A stretch of DNA of 64,000 nucleotides from positions 42,920 to 106,919 of the forward strand of contig JAJDDW010000102.1 in the NCBI GenBank assembly GCA_029260115.1. Reading direction: 5' to 3'. Positions within the stretch are counted from its first letter, which is position 1; every line of letters starts with the position of its first letter. The stretch comes from Phycisphaerae bacterium (GTDB lineage: Bacteria; Planctomycetota; Phycisphaerae; UBA1845). The translations under genes were made by a program, and so were the position numbers. Under the pieces are notes generated by a model. It saw nothing but the letters and a program-made list of their open reading frames with translations, did no database searches and had not been told where the DNA came from. Shown here piece by piece: positions 52,312 to 61,168 of the stretch.

Positions 52312-54396
52312 CTGCCATCTGAATACTTAGATCAACTCAACACAGCACAGAGGCAAGCTGCTACTCACGGTGAGGGGCCACTGCTCATAGTAGCTGGGGC
52401 CGGTACGGGTAAAACCAAAACACTTGCTTGTCGAGTAGCTCACCTAATAGATAAGAGCGTCGATCCTCAACGCATCTTGCTACTGACGTTCACTCGGCGT
52501 GCAGCGGCTGAAATGCTCAAGCGGGCAAGTCAACTCACTGAATCCAACACCAACAACAAAGTTTGGAGCGGCACATTCCATTCTGTCGCTAATCGCCTAC
52601 TTCGGATCTATGGCCAAGCCGTGCAACTGGCGAGTGATTTCACCATCATGGATGCTGACGATGCATCGGACATGATGAACCTGATCCGTACAGAAATAGG
52701 ATTCGGTAAAAGCGATAAACGATTCCCCCGTAAGTCCACGTTAGTCAAAATATATTCGCACACAGTCAACGCGCAGGAGAAACTCAAGGCGGTCGTGGAG
52801 CGACACTTCCCCTGGTGCAGCGACGATGTAGAAGCCATTGCCACTATTTTCAAGGAATACACGCAGCGAAAAACAGCAAGCCATACCCTCGACTACGACG
52901 ACCTATTGCTTTACTGGCAGTTACTATACGATACGCCGAGTGTCGCTGATCGTTTTGATCACATTCTAGTGGACGAATATCAAGACACGAATTTTGTTCA
53001 GGCTGACATCCTTCGCGGCATGTGCAAAAAACACACAAACATAACTGTGGTCGGTGACGATGCCCAATCGATCTACTCGTTCCGTGGGGCTACGGTTCGT
53101 AACATCCTTGATTTCCCAAAACAGTATCCAGGTACGTCGGTCATTACGCTTGAGCAAAATTACCGATCGACTTCGCCAATCCTACATGCTGCCAATGCGG
53201 TTATGCGACAAGCGAAGGAACGCTACACCAAGGAATTACGTACAGACCGTGTAAGCCTACAGAAACCATGCTTGTTCTATTGCGACGATGAATCGAACCA
53301 AACCGAGCTAGTGTGCAACTCGATCCTTGCGAATCTTGAAGATGGTATTTCATTGATGCAGCAAGCAGTGCTGTTTCGAACGGGTCATCATAGTGCAGAT
53401 CTAGAGATCGAGTTGGCTAGACGAAACATCCCCTTTCACAAATTCGGAGGATTGAAATTCATCGAGGCTGCTCACATTAAGGATGTTTTAGCATTGCTCC
53501 GCATATTAGAGAATCCCTACGATGAACTTAGTTGGTTCCGTGTGCTCAACTTGTTAGATGGGATCGGTCCTGGTTGGGCACGTCGCATTATGAGCGATCT
53601 AGGGATTCGAAGTCCTGTCCACATCGCAAATAGCAACGAGAATGGTTCGCCGCTTACTCGATTTATCCAGTCGTGCCCAAGTGTGCCCGTTCGTTCTCGT
53701 GAGCAAGTCGAGTTGATGCGCTGTGTGCTAACTGATTGTCACAAACTAGCTCAACTAAGTGCTGACAAATCAAGCGATAGGAATGGTCTTGACGTTGCTG
53801 CTCAACTGGAACAGCTTGGGGCGTTCTGCCGACCGATCATTAAGCAGATGTACGAGAATTCACCAGCACGATTACGTGACCTAGATCAGTTGGAACAGAT
53901 CGCAAAGAAGTATCGGTCACGGGGTAGGTTCATTACTGACCTGACACTCGATCCTCCATCATCAACCGCAGACTTGGCGCAGGAACCGTTTCTTGAAGAG
54001 GATTGGCTTACCCTTAGCACGATTCACTCCGCCAAAGGGTGTGAGTGGACATCGGTGAATATCCTTCATGCAGCGGACGGGATGATCCCTTCAGACATGG
54101 CTGTGACAGACCAAGCAGGAGTCGATGAAGAACGCCGACTTTTCTATGTGGCTATGACGCGGGCGAAGGACCAGTTGAATATCTACTTCCCAATGCGTTA
54201 TTATCACCGTAAGTATCGAACTGGTGATGCCCATACCTTTGTGCAACTCAGTCGATACCTGACCGCAGAAGTCCGTAAACTGCTTGATGAACGAGCACCT
54301 GGTGATACCGTAGTCAGTGAAGGACAAGTAGAGCTAGCTCATGTAAACCCTTCCAAAAGTATCGAGCATAAGCTTAATCAACTCTGGGGCAGTTGA
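52312..54396 (+). CDS. UvrD/PcrA-type superfamily 1 DNA helicase with non-ATG start
   Basis: About 694 residues, a 3'-5' DNA helicase. Q-motif LDQLNTAQRQAA, motif I VAGAGTGKTKT, Ia LLLTFTRRAAAEM, II ILVDEYQDTN, III DDAQSIYSFRGA, IV LEQNYRST, V STIHSAKGCEW and VI RRLFYVAMTRAKD are all present. The first in-frame ATG or TTG downstream would remove motif I, so translation must begin earlier. The frame opens after a TAG at 52264, and a GGAGG at 52300-52304 lies 7 bp before CTG 52312, which I take as the start (ACG 52306/52309 are alternatives). No neighbouring nuclease subunit is seen. Confidence 0.9.
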   Translation: MPSEYLDQLNTAQRQAATHGEGPLLIVAGAGTGKTKTLACRVAHLIDKSVDPQRILLLTFTRRAAAEMLKRASQLTESNTNNKVWSGTFHSVANRLLRIYGQAVQLASDFTIMDADDASDMMNLIRTEIGFGKSDKRFPRKSTLVKIYSHTVNAQEKLKAVVERHFPWCSDDVEAIATIFKEYTQRKTASHTLDYDDLLLYWQLLYDTPSVADRFDHILVDEYQDTNFVQADILRGMCKKHTNITVVGDDAQSIYSFRGATVRNILDFPKQYPGTSVITLEQNYRSTSPILHAANAVMRQAKERYTKELRTDRVSLQKPCLFYCDDESNQTELVCNSILANLEDGISLMQQAVLFRTGHHSADLEIELARRNIPFHKFGGLKFIEAAHIKDVLALLRILENPYDELSWFRVLNLLDGIGPGWARRIMSDLGIRSPVHIANSNENGSPLTRFIQSCPSVPVRSREQVELMRCVLTDCHKLAQLSADKSSDRNGLDVAAQLEQLGAFCRPIIKQMYENSPARLRDLDQLEQIAKKYRSRGRFITDLTLDPPSSTADLAQEPFLEEDWLTLSTIHSAKGCEWTSVNILHAADGMIPSDMAVTDQAGVDEERRLFYVAMTRAKDQLNIYFPMRYYHRKYRTGDAHTFVQLSRYLTAEVRKLLDERAPGDTVVSEGQVELAHVNPSKSIEHKLNQLWGS

Positions 54397-54682
54397 TTGT
54401 TAGGATGCCTAATTTGGTCACCAGTGCTTCGTAGCATCGATTCAAATTTTTATAATGCCAAGTCCTGCATGACTCGATCGGTATATATTTTGAGTCCTTG
54501 AAACATTGATTGGGTATTTGTACAATGGGTTGTTGCCTGAACGGGCACAATTGTATCAGTAATGTAGGCTCACCTGAATTGGGATGTCTATAAAGCCGAA
54601 ATACTGCGTTAACGCATCTTGTCTGGGCATAGTTTGGTTACTAATTGACGTTTTTCATGTTCTGTAATCGAAGGTGATAATG

Positions 54683-55603
54683 ATGACAGAGAACGAACGA
54701 TGGCAGGATAAGCAAAATGCTGACAATCGACCATACCTTAAATACACCGGGCCACAGCGACTCGAATCAGCGCTGCAAACTCTCGCCGGTCTGCTAACTG
54801 GGATAGCAGCAGATGGAGAAATTACCGTTGAAGAGGCTCGTGGTATACAGGCATGGTTAGATGAAAATTCGGAATTCAAGAATCGCAATCCGTTTGATGA
54901 AGTAGCAAAACTGTTTGATGCTGCCCTTGAGGATGGTGAATTAGACACCGAAGAAGTGCAAGACATTTTGTGGATGTGTGAGAAATTCCAGCCTAAGAAT
55001 AAATTCTTTAACCGTGTCACGGCAGATATACAGAAATTACATGGCATACTCGGGGGCATATCCATAGATGGTGTAATCACTGTGGACGAATTAAGTGAGC
55101 TAGATGCTTGGATAATAGAACATGACAACCTCAAGGGTTTCTGGCCGTTCGACGAATTAGATAGCCTCATCACTGATGTACTAGCCGATGGAAAGATTGA
55201 CTCAAATGAACATCGGCGTCTAATGAGCTACTTTTCGGATTTTGCAGACCACGGAAGTCATGCTCTTGAAATGCCGTTGAACGATACCGATGGTGAGTTG
55301 TCCGGTGTGTGTGCGATGCAACCTGAGATTGTTTTTGATGGCAGGGTTTTTTGTTTTACCGGCGGTTCCGAAAGGGCAACACGTAGACAACTCGAAGTAA
55401 AGATAACGGGGCTTGGAGCTGAATTTTCAAAAAGAGTAACACATAGTATTGATTACCTGATCATCGGAGCTAAGGGTAACGTTGCCTGGTGCTATAGCTG
55501 CTACGGTCGAAAAGTGGAGCAAGCAGTTACGCTACGAAAACAAGGCCACCAGATTCTCTTAGTACATGAAAACGATTTCTGGGATGCAGTCGAGGACATG
55601 TAA
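54683..55603 (+). CDS. TerB-like repeat protein with C-terminal BRCT domain
   Basis: About 306 residues. Two tandem acidic helical repeats (~30-105 and ~110-190) share the pattern LAGLLTGIAADGEITVEEARGI... / LHGILGGISIDGVITVDELSEL, each followed by LDAALEDGELDTEE- / ITDVLADGKIDSNE-type helices, resembling TerB-type folds. The C-terminal ~85 residues are a BRCT domain: GRVFCFTGGSERATRRQLEVKI, GAEFSKRVTHSIDYLIIGAKG, and QILLVHENDFWD. BRCT domains bind DNA ends or phosphopeptides. Possibly a DNA-damage or defence protein; this fusion is known in scattered bacteria but unnamed. GAAGG lies upstream; ATG 54680 is also possible. Confidence 0.72.
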   Translation: MTENERWQDKQNADNRPYLKYTGPQRLESALQTLAGLLTGIAADGEITVEEARGIQAWLDENSEFKNRNPFDEVAKLFDAALEDGELDTEEVQDILWMCEKFQPKNKFFNRVTADIQKLHGILGGISIDGVITVDELSELDAWIIEHDNLKGFWPFDELDSLITDVLADGKIDSNEHRRLMSYFSDFADHGSHALEMPLNDTDGELSGVCAMQPEIVFDGRVFCFTGGSERATRRQLEVKITGLGAEFSKRVTHSIDYLIIGAKGNVAWCYSCYGRKVEQAVTLRKQGHQILLVHENDFWDAVEDM

Positions 55604-55680
55604 CTTCCTGATCGTGCATTGAATGGTTGTGGCTAATTAATTTCTTTACGATGGACTATAAGGCTAGATAGCTAAGTAAT

Positions 55681-55920
55681 ATGGCACGACGAAAGAAATA
55701 CGGTTTTTCATTCTCATGGAAACGAGCGACAGGTTTTTCAGGATTAAAGTCCAAGCTGAGCCGCTCCACTGGTATCCCATTAACTAAGTCTGGAAGAGAA
55801 CGCAAAATAGGCAGAATGGCTACAGATGGTGGATGTTGCGTTGCCTTGCTAAGCCTTCTAGTCTGGCTTGGGTTGGCAGGCCTAGCAGTGGCAGCACTCG
55901 CGGAGATAGTATCACCTTGA
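55681..55920 (+). CDS. Small basic protein with one membrane helix
   Basis: 79 residues. A strongly basic N-terminus (ARRKKYGFSFSWKRATGFSG and SKLSRSTGIPLTKSGRERKIGR) resembles small unnamed proteins of mobile contexts; it is followed by one hydrophobic helix (VALLSLLVWLGLAGLAVAALA). It ends 5 bp before the ion-channel start, so the two are probably co-transcribed. No ribosome-binding site is obvious. Function unknown; the channel neighbour suggests an accessory or regulator, as inference. Confidence 0.55.
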   Translation: MARRKKYGFSFSWKRATGFSGLKSKLSRSTGIPLTKSGRERKIGRMATDGGCCVALLSLLVWLGLAGLAVAALAEIVSP

Positions 55921-55925
55921 GCTGG

Positions 55926-56621
55926 ATGAAGACATTTACTGACGGCCATAGTCGGGTTAGCAAAGCCTTTGATTTTGTAATATACACGCTGATCCTTTAC
56001 TCAATCATCACATTTTCTCTAGAGACACTTCCAGAGGCTTCTGATTATGCAGCTTTCTTTAGATGGAGTGAGCGGATTGTTGTTGCTATATTTACGTTCG
56101 AGTTTGTCCTTCGTGTCTATGCCACAGGTAAACAATACGCTCTTAGTTTCTATGGAATCATCGACTTACTTGCGATACTTCCATTCTACCTATCACTCGG
56201 CGTTACTGACTTGCGTGCAATCCGCATCATGCGGATGCTTCGATTGCTACGCTTAGCAAAACTACGCCGATACAACTCTGCAATGCATCAGTTACGATCT
56301 GCATTCCTTGAAGTTAAAGATGAGCTAGTAGTTTACAGCGTACTGACTGCACTCTTGATTTACTTGTCATCAGTCGGAATCTATTATTGCGAACATGACG
56401 CTCAGCCAGAGGCATTCAAATCCGTATTCCACTCTATGTGGTGGGCAATCGCCACACTAAGCACCGTCGGGTACGGGGATGTTTATCCCATCACTATCTT
56501 GGGCCGAATCTTTACAGGCATAATCTTGATACTTGGGCTTAGTTTGTTGTCTGTTCCATCAGGCCTGATCGCATCATCTCTAGTGAAGCAATCAAAGAAG
56601 AAAGATAATCATGAAGATTGA
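55926..56621 (+). CDS. Voltage-gated potassium channel (Kv-like)
   Basis: 231 residues, a compact six-helix channel. S1-S3 precede a voltage-sensor S4 with regularly spaced Arg/Lys (LRAIRIMRMLRLLRLAKLRRY), then S5, the selectivity filter TLSTVGYGDVYP and S6 (IILILGLSLLSVPSGLI). A short acidic-basic tail (KQSKKKDNHED) ends the protein, with no C-terminal ligand domain. ATG 55926 is chosen; the open frame begins 31 codons earlier within the upstream gene. Conducts K+ across the inner membrane. Confidence 0.92.
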   Translation: MKTFTDGHSRVSKAFDFVIYTLILYSIITFSLETLPEASDYAAFFRWSERIVVAIFTFEFVLRVYATGKQYALSFYGIIDLLAILPFYLSLGVTDLRAIRIMRMLRLLRLAKLRRYNSAMHQLRSAFLEVKDELVVYSVLTALLIYLSSVGIYYCEHDAQPEAFKSVFHSMWWAIATLSTVGYGDVYPITILGRIFTGIILILGLSLLSVPSGLIASSLVKQSKKKDNHED

Positions 56622-56739
56622 TTATTACTTACCGTTATGGAGCAGAGTCTATCGAAATGGTCCTTAGATTTGCTAGCATCCTTTTTCAAGTCAGTCGATT
56701 TAGCATTACTAAACATATAACACAGTGTTAATTTCTGAT

Positions 56740-57606
56740 ATGGTACGAACAATCGAAATACAAAAAATCATTGAAAAGCAATTAATCCAAGAACTTCTTC
56801 GTGAGCTTGGATACTCCGTTACGAAGTTTCAGCCAACCGAAAAGCCGGATGCCATAGTCAGTGTAGTAAAAGCCGGTGTTAAGAGTAAGCTCTGCATTGA
56901 ACACACGTCATACTTTAATGACACGGTAGCTGGTAAATGTTCTCCAAAAACGGTACTTGCAGAATTTTGGGAAGAAGTTCAAGCAAGCCTCAAGCGGCGT
57001 ATTTGCAAGAGACCTAAATTAGGAGCTGTTCAACTGTCGTTAGGATTCAGAAAAAAAGCACCGATTCCTGGGAGGCTTGATGAGCAACGGTTACTTGCTA
57101 GAAGTCTTGCAAGTGAGCTGGTGTTATTCATGATAAACAATCCGGTCAGGATTGGAAAGTTTACTCGCTATGGTCGTCATGACTGGAATCCAGTATCGAA
57201 GTTAGGAGAATTAGTAGATAACATGCATATGAGTCGATGGGACTGCGAAGATGCTGTTGCATCAAATTGTTCTTGGAATTGCATGGACATATCTGGCGGT
57301 AGTATCGGGTTGAGCCTCAACAATATAATCTCTTCGATCAACCAAAAGAATAAGAAAGCAAAAAACTATATTTGGAATAGAAACAGTGAGTTATGGCTCA
57401 TGATAGTTGCGGATGGAGCGATAGTTAGTAACCATGCAGGTCGGCATCAGCAGAAGGTAGCCTGGAGTGACACCGATTTAGCACTTGCATGCAAGCAGTC
57501 TCCGTTTGATCGCATTTTATTTTGGGATCAGCGTCGTTGCTGGTACAAGTGGTTAAAACCGCAGCGTCAAATAAAGCAGTATCGCGACCCCTACCTCCAT
57601 TTCTGA
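56740..57606 (+). CDS. Unknown protein with possible PD-(D/E)XK nuclease-like N-terminus
   Basis: About 288 residues. The start (QKIIEKQLIQELLRELGYSV) followed by KPDAIVSVVKAGVKSKLCIEHTSYF has the order and spacing of a PD...E-x-T/K nuclease core, with the final catalytic Lys replaced by Thr, so activity is uncertain. The middle has a Lys/Arg-rich helix region, and the C-terminus is Trp-rich (WNRNSELWLMIVADG, RILFWDQRRCWYKWL). No signal peptide or membrane segment. ATG 56740 is chosen over a GTG 15 bp earlier. Divergent in composition from the left half of the window. No family recognised. Confidence 0.5.
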   Translation: MVRTIEIQKIIEKQLIQELLRELGYSVTKFQPTEKPDAIVSVVKAGVKSKLCIEHTSYFNDTVAGKCSPKTVLAEFWEEVQASLKRRICKRPKLGAVQLSLGFRKKAPIPGRLDEQRLLARSLASELVLFMINNPVRIGKFTRYGRHDWNPVSKLGELVDNMHMSRWDCEDAVASNCSWNCMDISGGSIGLSLNNIISSINQKNKKAKNYIWNRNSELWLMIVADGAIVSNHAGRHQQKVAWSDTDLALACKQSPFDRILFWDQRRCWYKWLKPQRQIKQYRDPYLHF

Positions 57607-57741
57607 GTCGATAATAGTGCTAACTGTAAGCCACGTGTAGCGACGTACTGGTTCACGTTTGTTGTTTGGCCTACCCACTATCAACCTGTGAATTAGCTTT
57701 AATCGTTGAATCTAGCCTGTAGAAGGTGTACAATAACCGTC

Positions 57742-58242
57742 ATGGCACGCGAGCGACCCATAGTTCCGAGACCATACGGTGAATGCTACACTAAGAGTGT
57801 GCGTGTGCGTCTAACACCTGAGTTGGATGCTGCCATCCGAGAGGCACGCCAACTCTTCCATATTAGCTCATCTCAGCTCATCAGGTGGGGCATCATGCAT
57901 TCGATGGGTCAGTTCGTGAGTAATGCCATATCGGTGATCCATGATCCCGCTACCACTGATGAATTCAAGATACGAGTCATGGCTTTTGTCCGTACCATAC
58001 AAGAGGCTGAACTGTCTCAACATAATCCAAAGATGATTGCGGAGCTAAGGGCATACAAAGAGCGTGTGCGAGTCAACACATGGCGTGCAACGAGAGAACG
58101 CAACAAGACCAAGAACCAAGCCCAGATTAAGAAACGGGCTGCACACAAGCAATCACCTTCTACTCGTGTAGTAAACCTGCCAGACATCGACCTAGAGGCC
58201 ATGCAAGAATGCACCAAGCTCGTCGCCTCCCTCGACCTGTAG
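57742..58242 (+). CDS. Ribbon-helix-helix-like DNA-binding protein
   Basis: 166 residues. The N-terminal YTKSVRVRLTPELDAAIREARQLFHISSSQLIRWGI reads as one ribbon strand and two helices of the RHH fold (strand TKSVRVRLT; helix 1 PELDAAIREARQLF; helix 2 SSSQLIRWGIMHS). The C-terminal half is basic and Lys/Gln-rich (RNKTKNQAQIKKRAAHKQ), probably contacting DNA. AGAAGGTG lies upstream of ATG 57742. Convergent with the resolvase gene, so it may be a mobile-element regulator; the plasmid/phage-copy link is inference. Confidence 0.6.
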   Translation: MARERPIVPRPYGECYTKSVRVRLTPELDAAIREARQLFHISSSQLIRWGIMHSMGQFVSNAISVIHDPATTDEFKIRVMAFVRTIQEAELSQHNPKMIAELRAYKERVRVNTWRATRERNKTKNQAQIKKRAAHKQSPSTRVVNLPDIDLEAMQECTKLVASLDL

Positions 58243-58333
58243 CTTCAATACCTACAATCAAGCTATCACGTTATCCATGACAACGATGACGACAATGACA
58301 ACAAAATGCCTTACTTCTAGATATGGCTACTAG

Positions 58334-59020
58334 CTATCTCCTCAGAATCTGAGCTACCGTCTGATGTCTCCATATCGTGTTACCTGCCTTGGTGAGGATC
58401 CCACGGTCAGTAAGTGTGTTGGCTATACGTTGCAACGTGAAACCCTTATCCCGCATGGCCTGCATATCACCCACTATAGATTGCTCCGATTCAATGCCCA
58501 CTAGTGTGACTCCATCATCTGCAAGATCGTATCCGAAGGGCACTGCACCTACCCTTTGACCATTAGCCCGTTTGATCGCCATAGCAGACTTGGTGCGTTC
58601 ACTGATGAGGTTACGCTCCATCTCAGCTGCACCAGCCAAGACCACCAACATGAATCGTCCTGCGGCACTAGTGGTATCTATCGCGTTACCGCCTAGATCA
58701 ACCACATGGAGAGCCAGTCCAGATTTATCCCATGCCTCTATAGTGGTCAGACAGTCACCTGCATTACGGAACATCCTATCTAGCTTGAGCATGACCACAG
58801 CCTTAGTTTTCTTCTTACTAATAGCCATTAGCAGTTGCTTACCACCTTGTCTGGATGCCAGTGGCTTACCACCAGACACGCCTGCATCGGTGATAATCTG
58901 GACCAAGCCTAGATTTCTCATAGCACAGTAAGCCTTAATACGAGTCTCCTGGGCTTCGAGACCTAGCCCGCTATCTACTTGCTCTTGTGTCGAGCATCTA
59001 ACGTATCCAATTGCGTTCAT
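58334..59020 (-). CDS. Serine recombinase (resolvase/invertase family)
   Basis: 228 residues with an N-terminal catalytic domain: nucleophile Ser in GYVRCSTQEQ (~10), AYVRVSTE-like start, KTKAVVMLKLDRMFRN (family YxxxRLDRLxR), and the LVVLAGAAEMERNLISERTKSAM region. The C-terminus is a recombinase-type DNA-binding part (GVTLVGIESEQ... and a final helix-turn-helix IANTLTDRGILTKAGNTIWRHQTVAQIL). AAGGGGGAT precedes the ATG at 59020. Last of three genes in the set ardC, RFC-like, resolvase. Probably a resolvase or small integrase of a mobile element. Confidence 0.88.
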   Translation of the reverse strand: MNAIGYVRCSTQEQVDSGLGLEAQETRIKAYCAMRNLGLVQIITDAGVSGGKPLASRQGGKQLLMAISKKKTKAVVMLKLDRMFRNAGDCLTTIEAWDKSGLALHVVDLGGNAIDTTSAAGRFMLVVLAGAAEMERNLISERTKSAMAIKRANGQRVGAVPFGYDLADDGVTLVGIESEQSIVGDMQAMRDKGFTLQRIANTLTDRGILTKAGNTIWRHQTVAQILRR

Positions 59021-59029
59021 CGATCCCCC

Positions 59030-59701
59030 TTATGCTGCTTGCTTGGTGTTGTAACGTCGTAAGGTATCCGGTAACTGGTCGATACAATCTCGAATGTTAT
59101 TACCGCGAAGATCGACTCCGCATCTACCTTGGACATAAGCCAGAAACTTAAAGCCATCGGGAATGGGTAATCCCACTTCGATAGCGATTCGTTCAAGATA
59201 CTCGGCAATGGCTGGGGCACTGGGCTTGCGGAATCTAAATCGACGCCATCGGCTAAACAAGCCGTCAACGTCTTCTGCCCATGTAACCGATGTTGTGGTT
59301 CCGACTACAAATACATGGCTGGGCAGATTCTCAAGTATGCCCAATAACATCCGTTGGCAGTCTCGATTCAAGTGTTGTATCTCGTCGATGATATAACAGC
59401 GCTTAGCGCTATTACCCCAGCCGAATTGCATCATACGGCTAGATAAATCTCGAAGATCGGCAACCGTGCATGCCCGGCTATCAATGCGCTCTATCGAGAA
59501 GTCGTCACAGCCTAGATGCTTAGCCGTTACATAGGCTGCGCTAGTCTTACCGCAACCGGCTATGCCATCGGATTCAAATAGACAGCGCTCACCACAACCG
59601 TCAAACAGCCAATCGTCGTTACAAGCTTCGCGTATCTCGTCGATGATCGGTTGGCCAATGAATGATTCCCATGCTTTCGGTCGGTATCGTTCACTTAACA
59701 T
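59030..59701 (-). CDS. RFC/clamp-loader-like AAA+ ATPase
   Basis: 223 residues. YRPKAWESFIGQ at the start, Walker A DGIAGCGKTSAAY, Walker B CYIIDEIQHLNRD, sensor 1 VFVVGTTTS and the clamp-loader SRC motif as SRWRRFRF (Arg finger retained, Cys replaced by Trp). This is the small-subunit pattern of RFC / phage gp44 / DnaX, but without the C-terminal collar domain, so it is shorter than usual. It starts in a TAATG overlap with ArdC. May load a sliding clamp for replication of the element; a partner clamp is not in the window. Confidence 0.82.
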   Translation of the reverse strand: MLSERYRPKAWESFIGQPIIDEIREACNDDWLFDGCGERCLFESDGIAGCGKTSAAYVTAKHLGCDDFSIERIDSRACTVADLRDLSSRMMQFGWGNSAKRCYIIDEIQHLNRDCQRMLLGILENLPSHVFVVGTTTSVTWAEDVDGLFSRWRRFRFRKPSAPAIAEYLERIAIEVGLPIPDGFKFLAYVQGRCGVDLRGNNIRDCIDQLPDTLRRYNTKQAA

Positions 59702-60558
59702 TAAGCTACCGCCTTTCCGATGGCTTTGTGGTCAAGATCGTCGATGATTCCACGGGCAGTCTTTGAGATTCGGTCTAGGCTGGCTCGTAACGCTTTAGAG
59801 TCGCCATCCCACAATGCGATATAGTGGCTTGCTCTTACTTCCACGTCTAAGCCACTGTGCATGCACACGACATAGGCTACTGATTCAGCCTCTAACTCGG
59901 CCATACTTCTCGTGAGCGCTCCCCTATTGGTCTTGTGCAGTGCTTCATGGGCTAACTCATGGGCTAAGGTCTTGGCTTGTTGGCCGGTTGGATGGCTATT
60001 GTTCACGTCAACGACTCCGCCTTTGGATATGCCAAAGACGCCACCAGTGAGGCTAGCGAAATTTACGATGATCCCCCGATGATGAGCCACACTTACTAGC
60101 TGGGCTAGCAGATCGTCTGCACAATGCTCGATGGTTGGTAGGTCAACGGTTGGCAATTCTGGACCATCCGTTTGGGCTATGTCGAATACATGCACAGCAC
60201 GAAAGAAAATGCCTTCGATCGTGTCGGTTCCGCCTTGTTTGTTGTCTGTTTCCTTACTGAATGGGCAAGGTGCGATTATCATTATCCCATGCTCACCTTT
60301 ACGCACTTGGCGGTTAAGTTTCTTCCACGTTTGATAGCCAGCCACTTGCGTAGCATCTGGGCATTGCATGGCGATTAGCATCGAGTTATTCCACGAGTAC
60401 TTGTGGAAGCGGGCTTGGCTGTTGAGATAGTCAGTGAATATCTTCGATGCTCGCACCTTGTCGATTGCCTTAGCGAGCGTATCCAGCCTATCATCGATGG
60501 ATTGCACTAAGCGTTTCTTTTTGTTGGCCGTTTCCTGTTTCTTTGCTAGACTTGTCAT
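59701..60558 (-). CDS. ArdC-family antirestriction protein
   Basis: 285 residues. The N-terminal ssDNA-binding domain has FHKYSWNNSMLIAMQCPDATQVAGYQTWKKLNRQVRKGEHGIMIIAPCPF (read as HKYSWNN, GYQTWKKLNR and KGEHGIMIIAP), and the C-terminal zinc-metallopeptidase-like domain has AHELAHEALH (HExxH) with a downstream Glu in ELEAESVAYVV. ArdC proteins protect incoming plasmid DNA from restriction. First gene of the coupled minus-strand set with the RFC-like ATPase and resolvase. Strong sign of a mobile element. Confidence 0.88.
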   Translation of the reverse strand: MTSLAKKQETANKKKRLVQSIDDRLDTLAKAIDKVRASKIFTDYLNSQARFHKYSWNNSMLIAMQCPDATQVAGYQTWKKLNRQVRKGEHGIMIIAPCPFSKETDNKQGGTDTIEGIFFRAVHVFDIAQTDGPELPTVDLPTIEHCADDLLAQLVSVAHHRGIIVNFASLTGGVFGISKGGVVDVNNSHPTGQQAKTLAHELAHEALHKTNRGALTRSMAELEAESVAYVVCMHSGLDVEVRASHYIALWDGDSKALRASLDRISKTARGIIDDLDHKAIGKAVA

Positions 60559-61168
60559 TAGCGTTTACTCCTTTGAAGTAGATGCTCACGCTCCCGGATG
60601 TTTCGAGCATCGCGGGGGCACTATTCATTACACTATATACAGTATGACACCTATTTGACACTTTGCAAGTAATAAATACATATTTTTCTATCACGGTTCC
60701 CCTATAGCAAAGAGTGCTTATGGATACAGTGCCTAGTCATTGTCACTTTGTTGTGCTTTGATTGGTCTAGGTTTGAGCGATGAATCTCACGGACAGATGA
60801 ACTGGTGAGTGGGATGTAAGGGGGCCACTCCGGCCCTGGGAGCAAATTGCCCAACAAGGGGAATGATCCCACAAGTTGCAAACATTTTTTAGTACCCCTT
60901 AGTAATTGCAATTGCAAGATAAGAGGGCCGTTCTTTCTGCATGCAAGCGTCACCTGCTAAACCCGCAAGTAGAGCCGTTACAGTGTTTATTCACTGATAG
61001 GACTGCTAACAAGTTATAGACTCAACAGGATCTTATAATGTCTGCACTCAGTACTAAGTCGTATAATAGGTAGCGAATGATCAATTGCATGCCCTAAGCA
61101 TGGGGCATCATTTTTGTTATTGCTCAGGTACTGTTGTTCACGATACCATGTGCTGCTAAGTCATTGGA
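60559..61168. promoter_or_regulatory. Upstream region of the ardC set; no gene seen
   Basis: A 610-bp A+T-rich gap. On the minus strand GTGTCA is repeated directly with 5 bp between (60656-60661 and 60645-60650), 18 bp from TATAGT (60632-60637), a plausible promoter with operator. The palindrome TTGCAATTGCAA is at 60906-60917. No frame in the gap has coding character. Confidence 0.4.
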
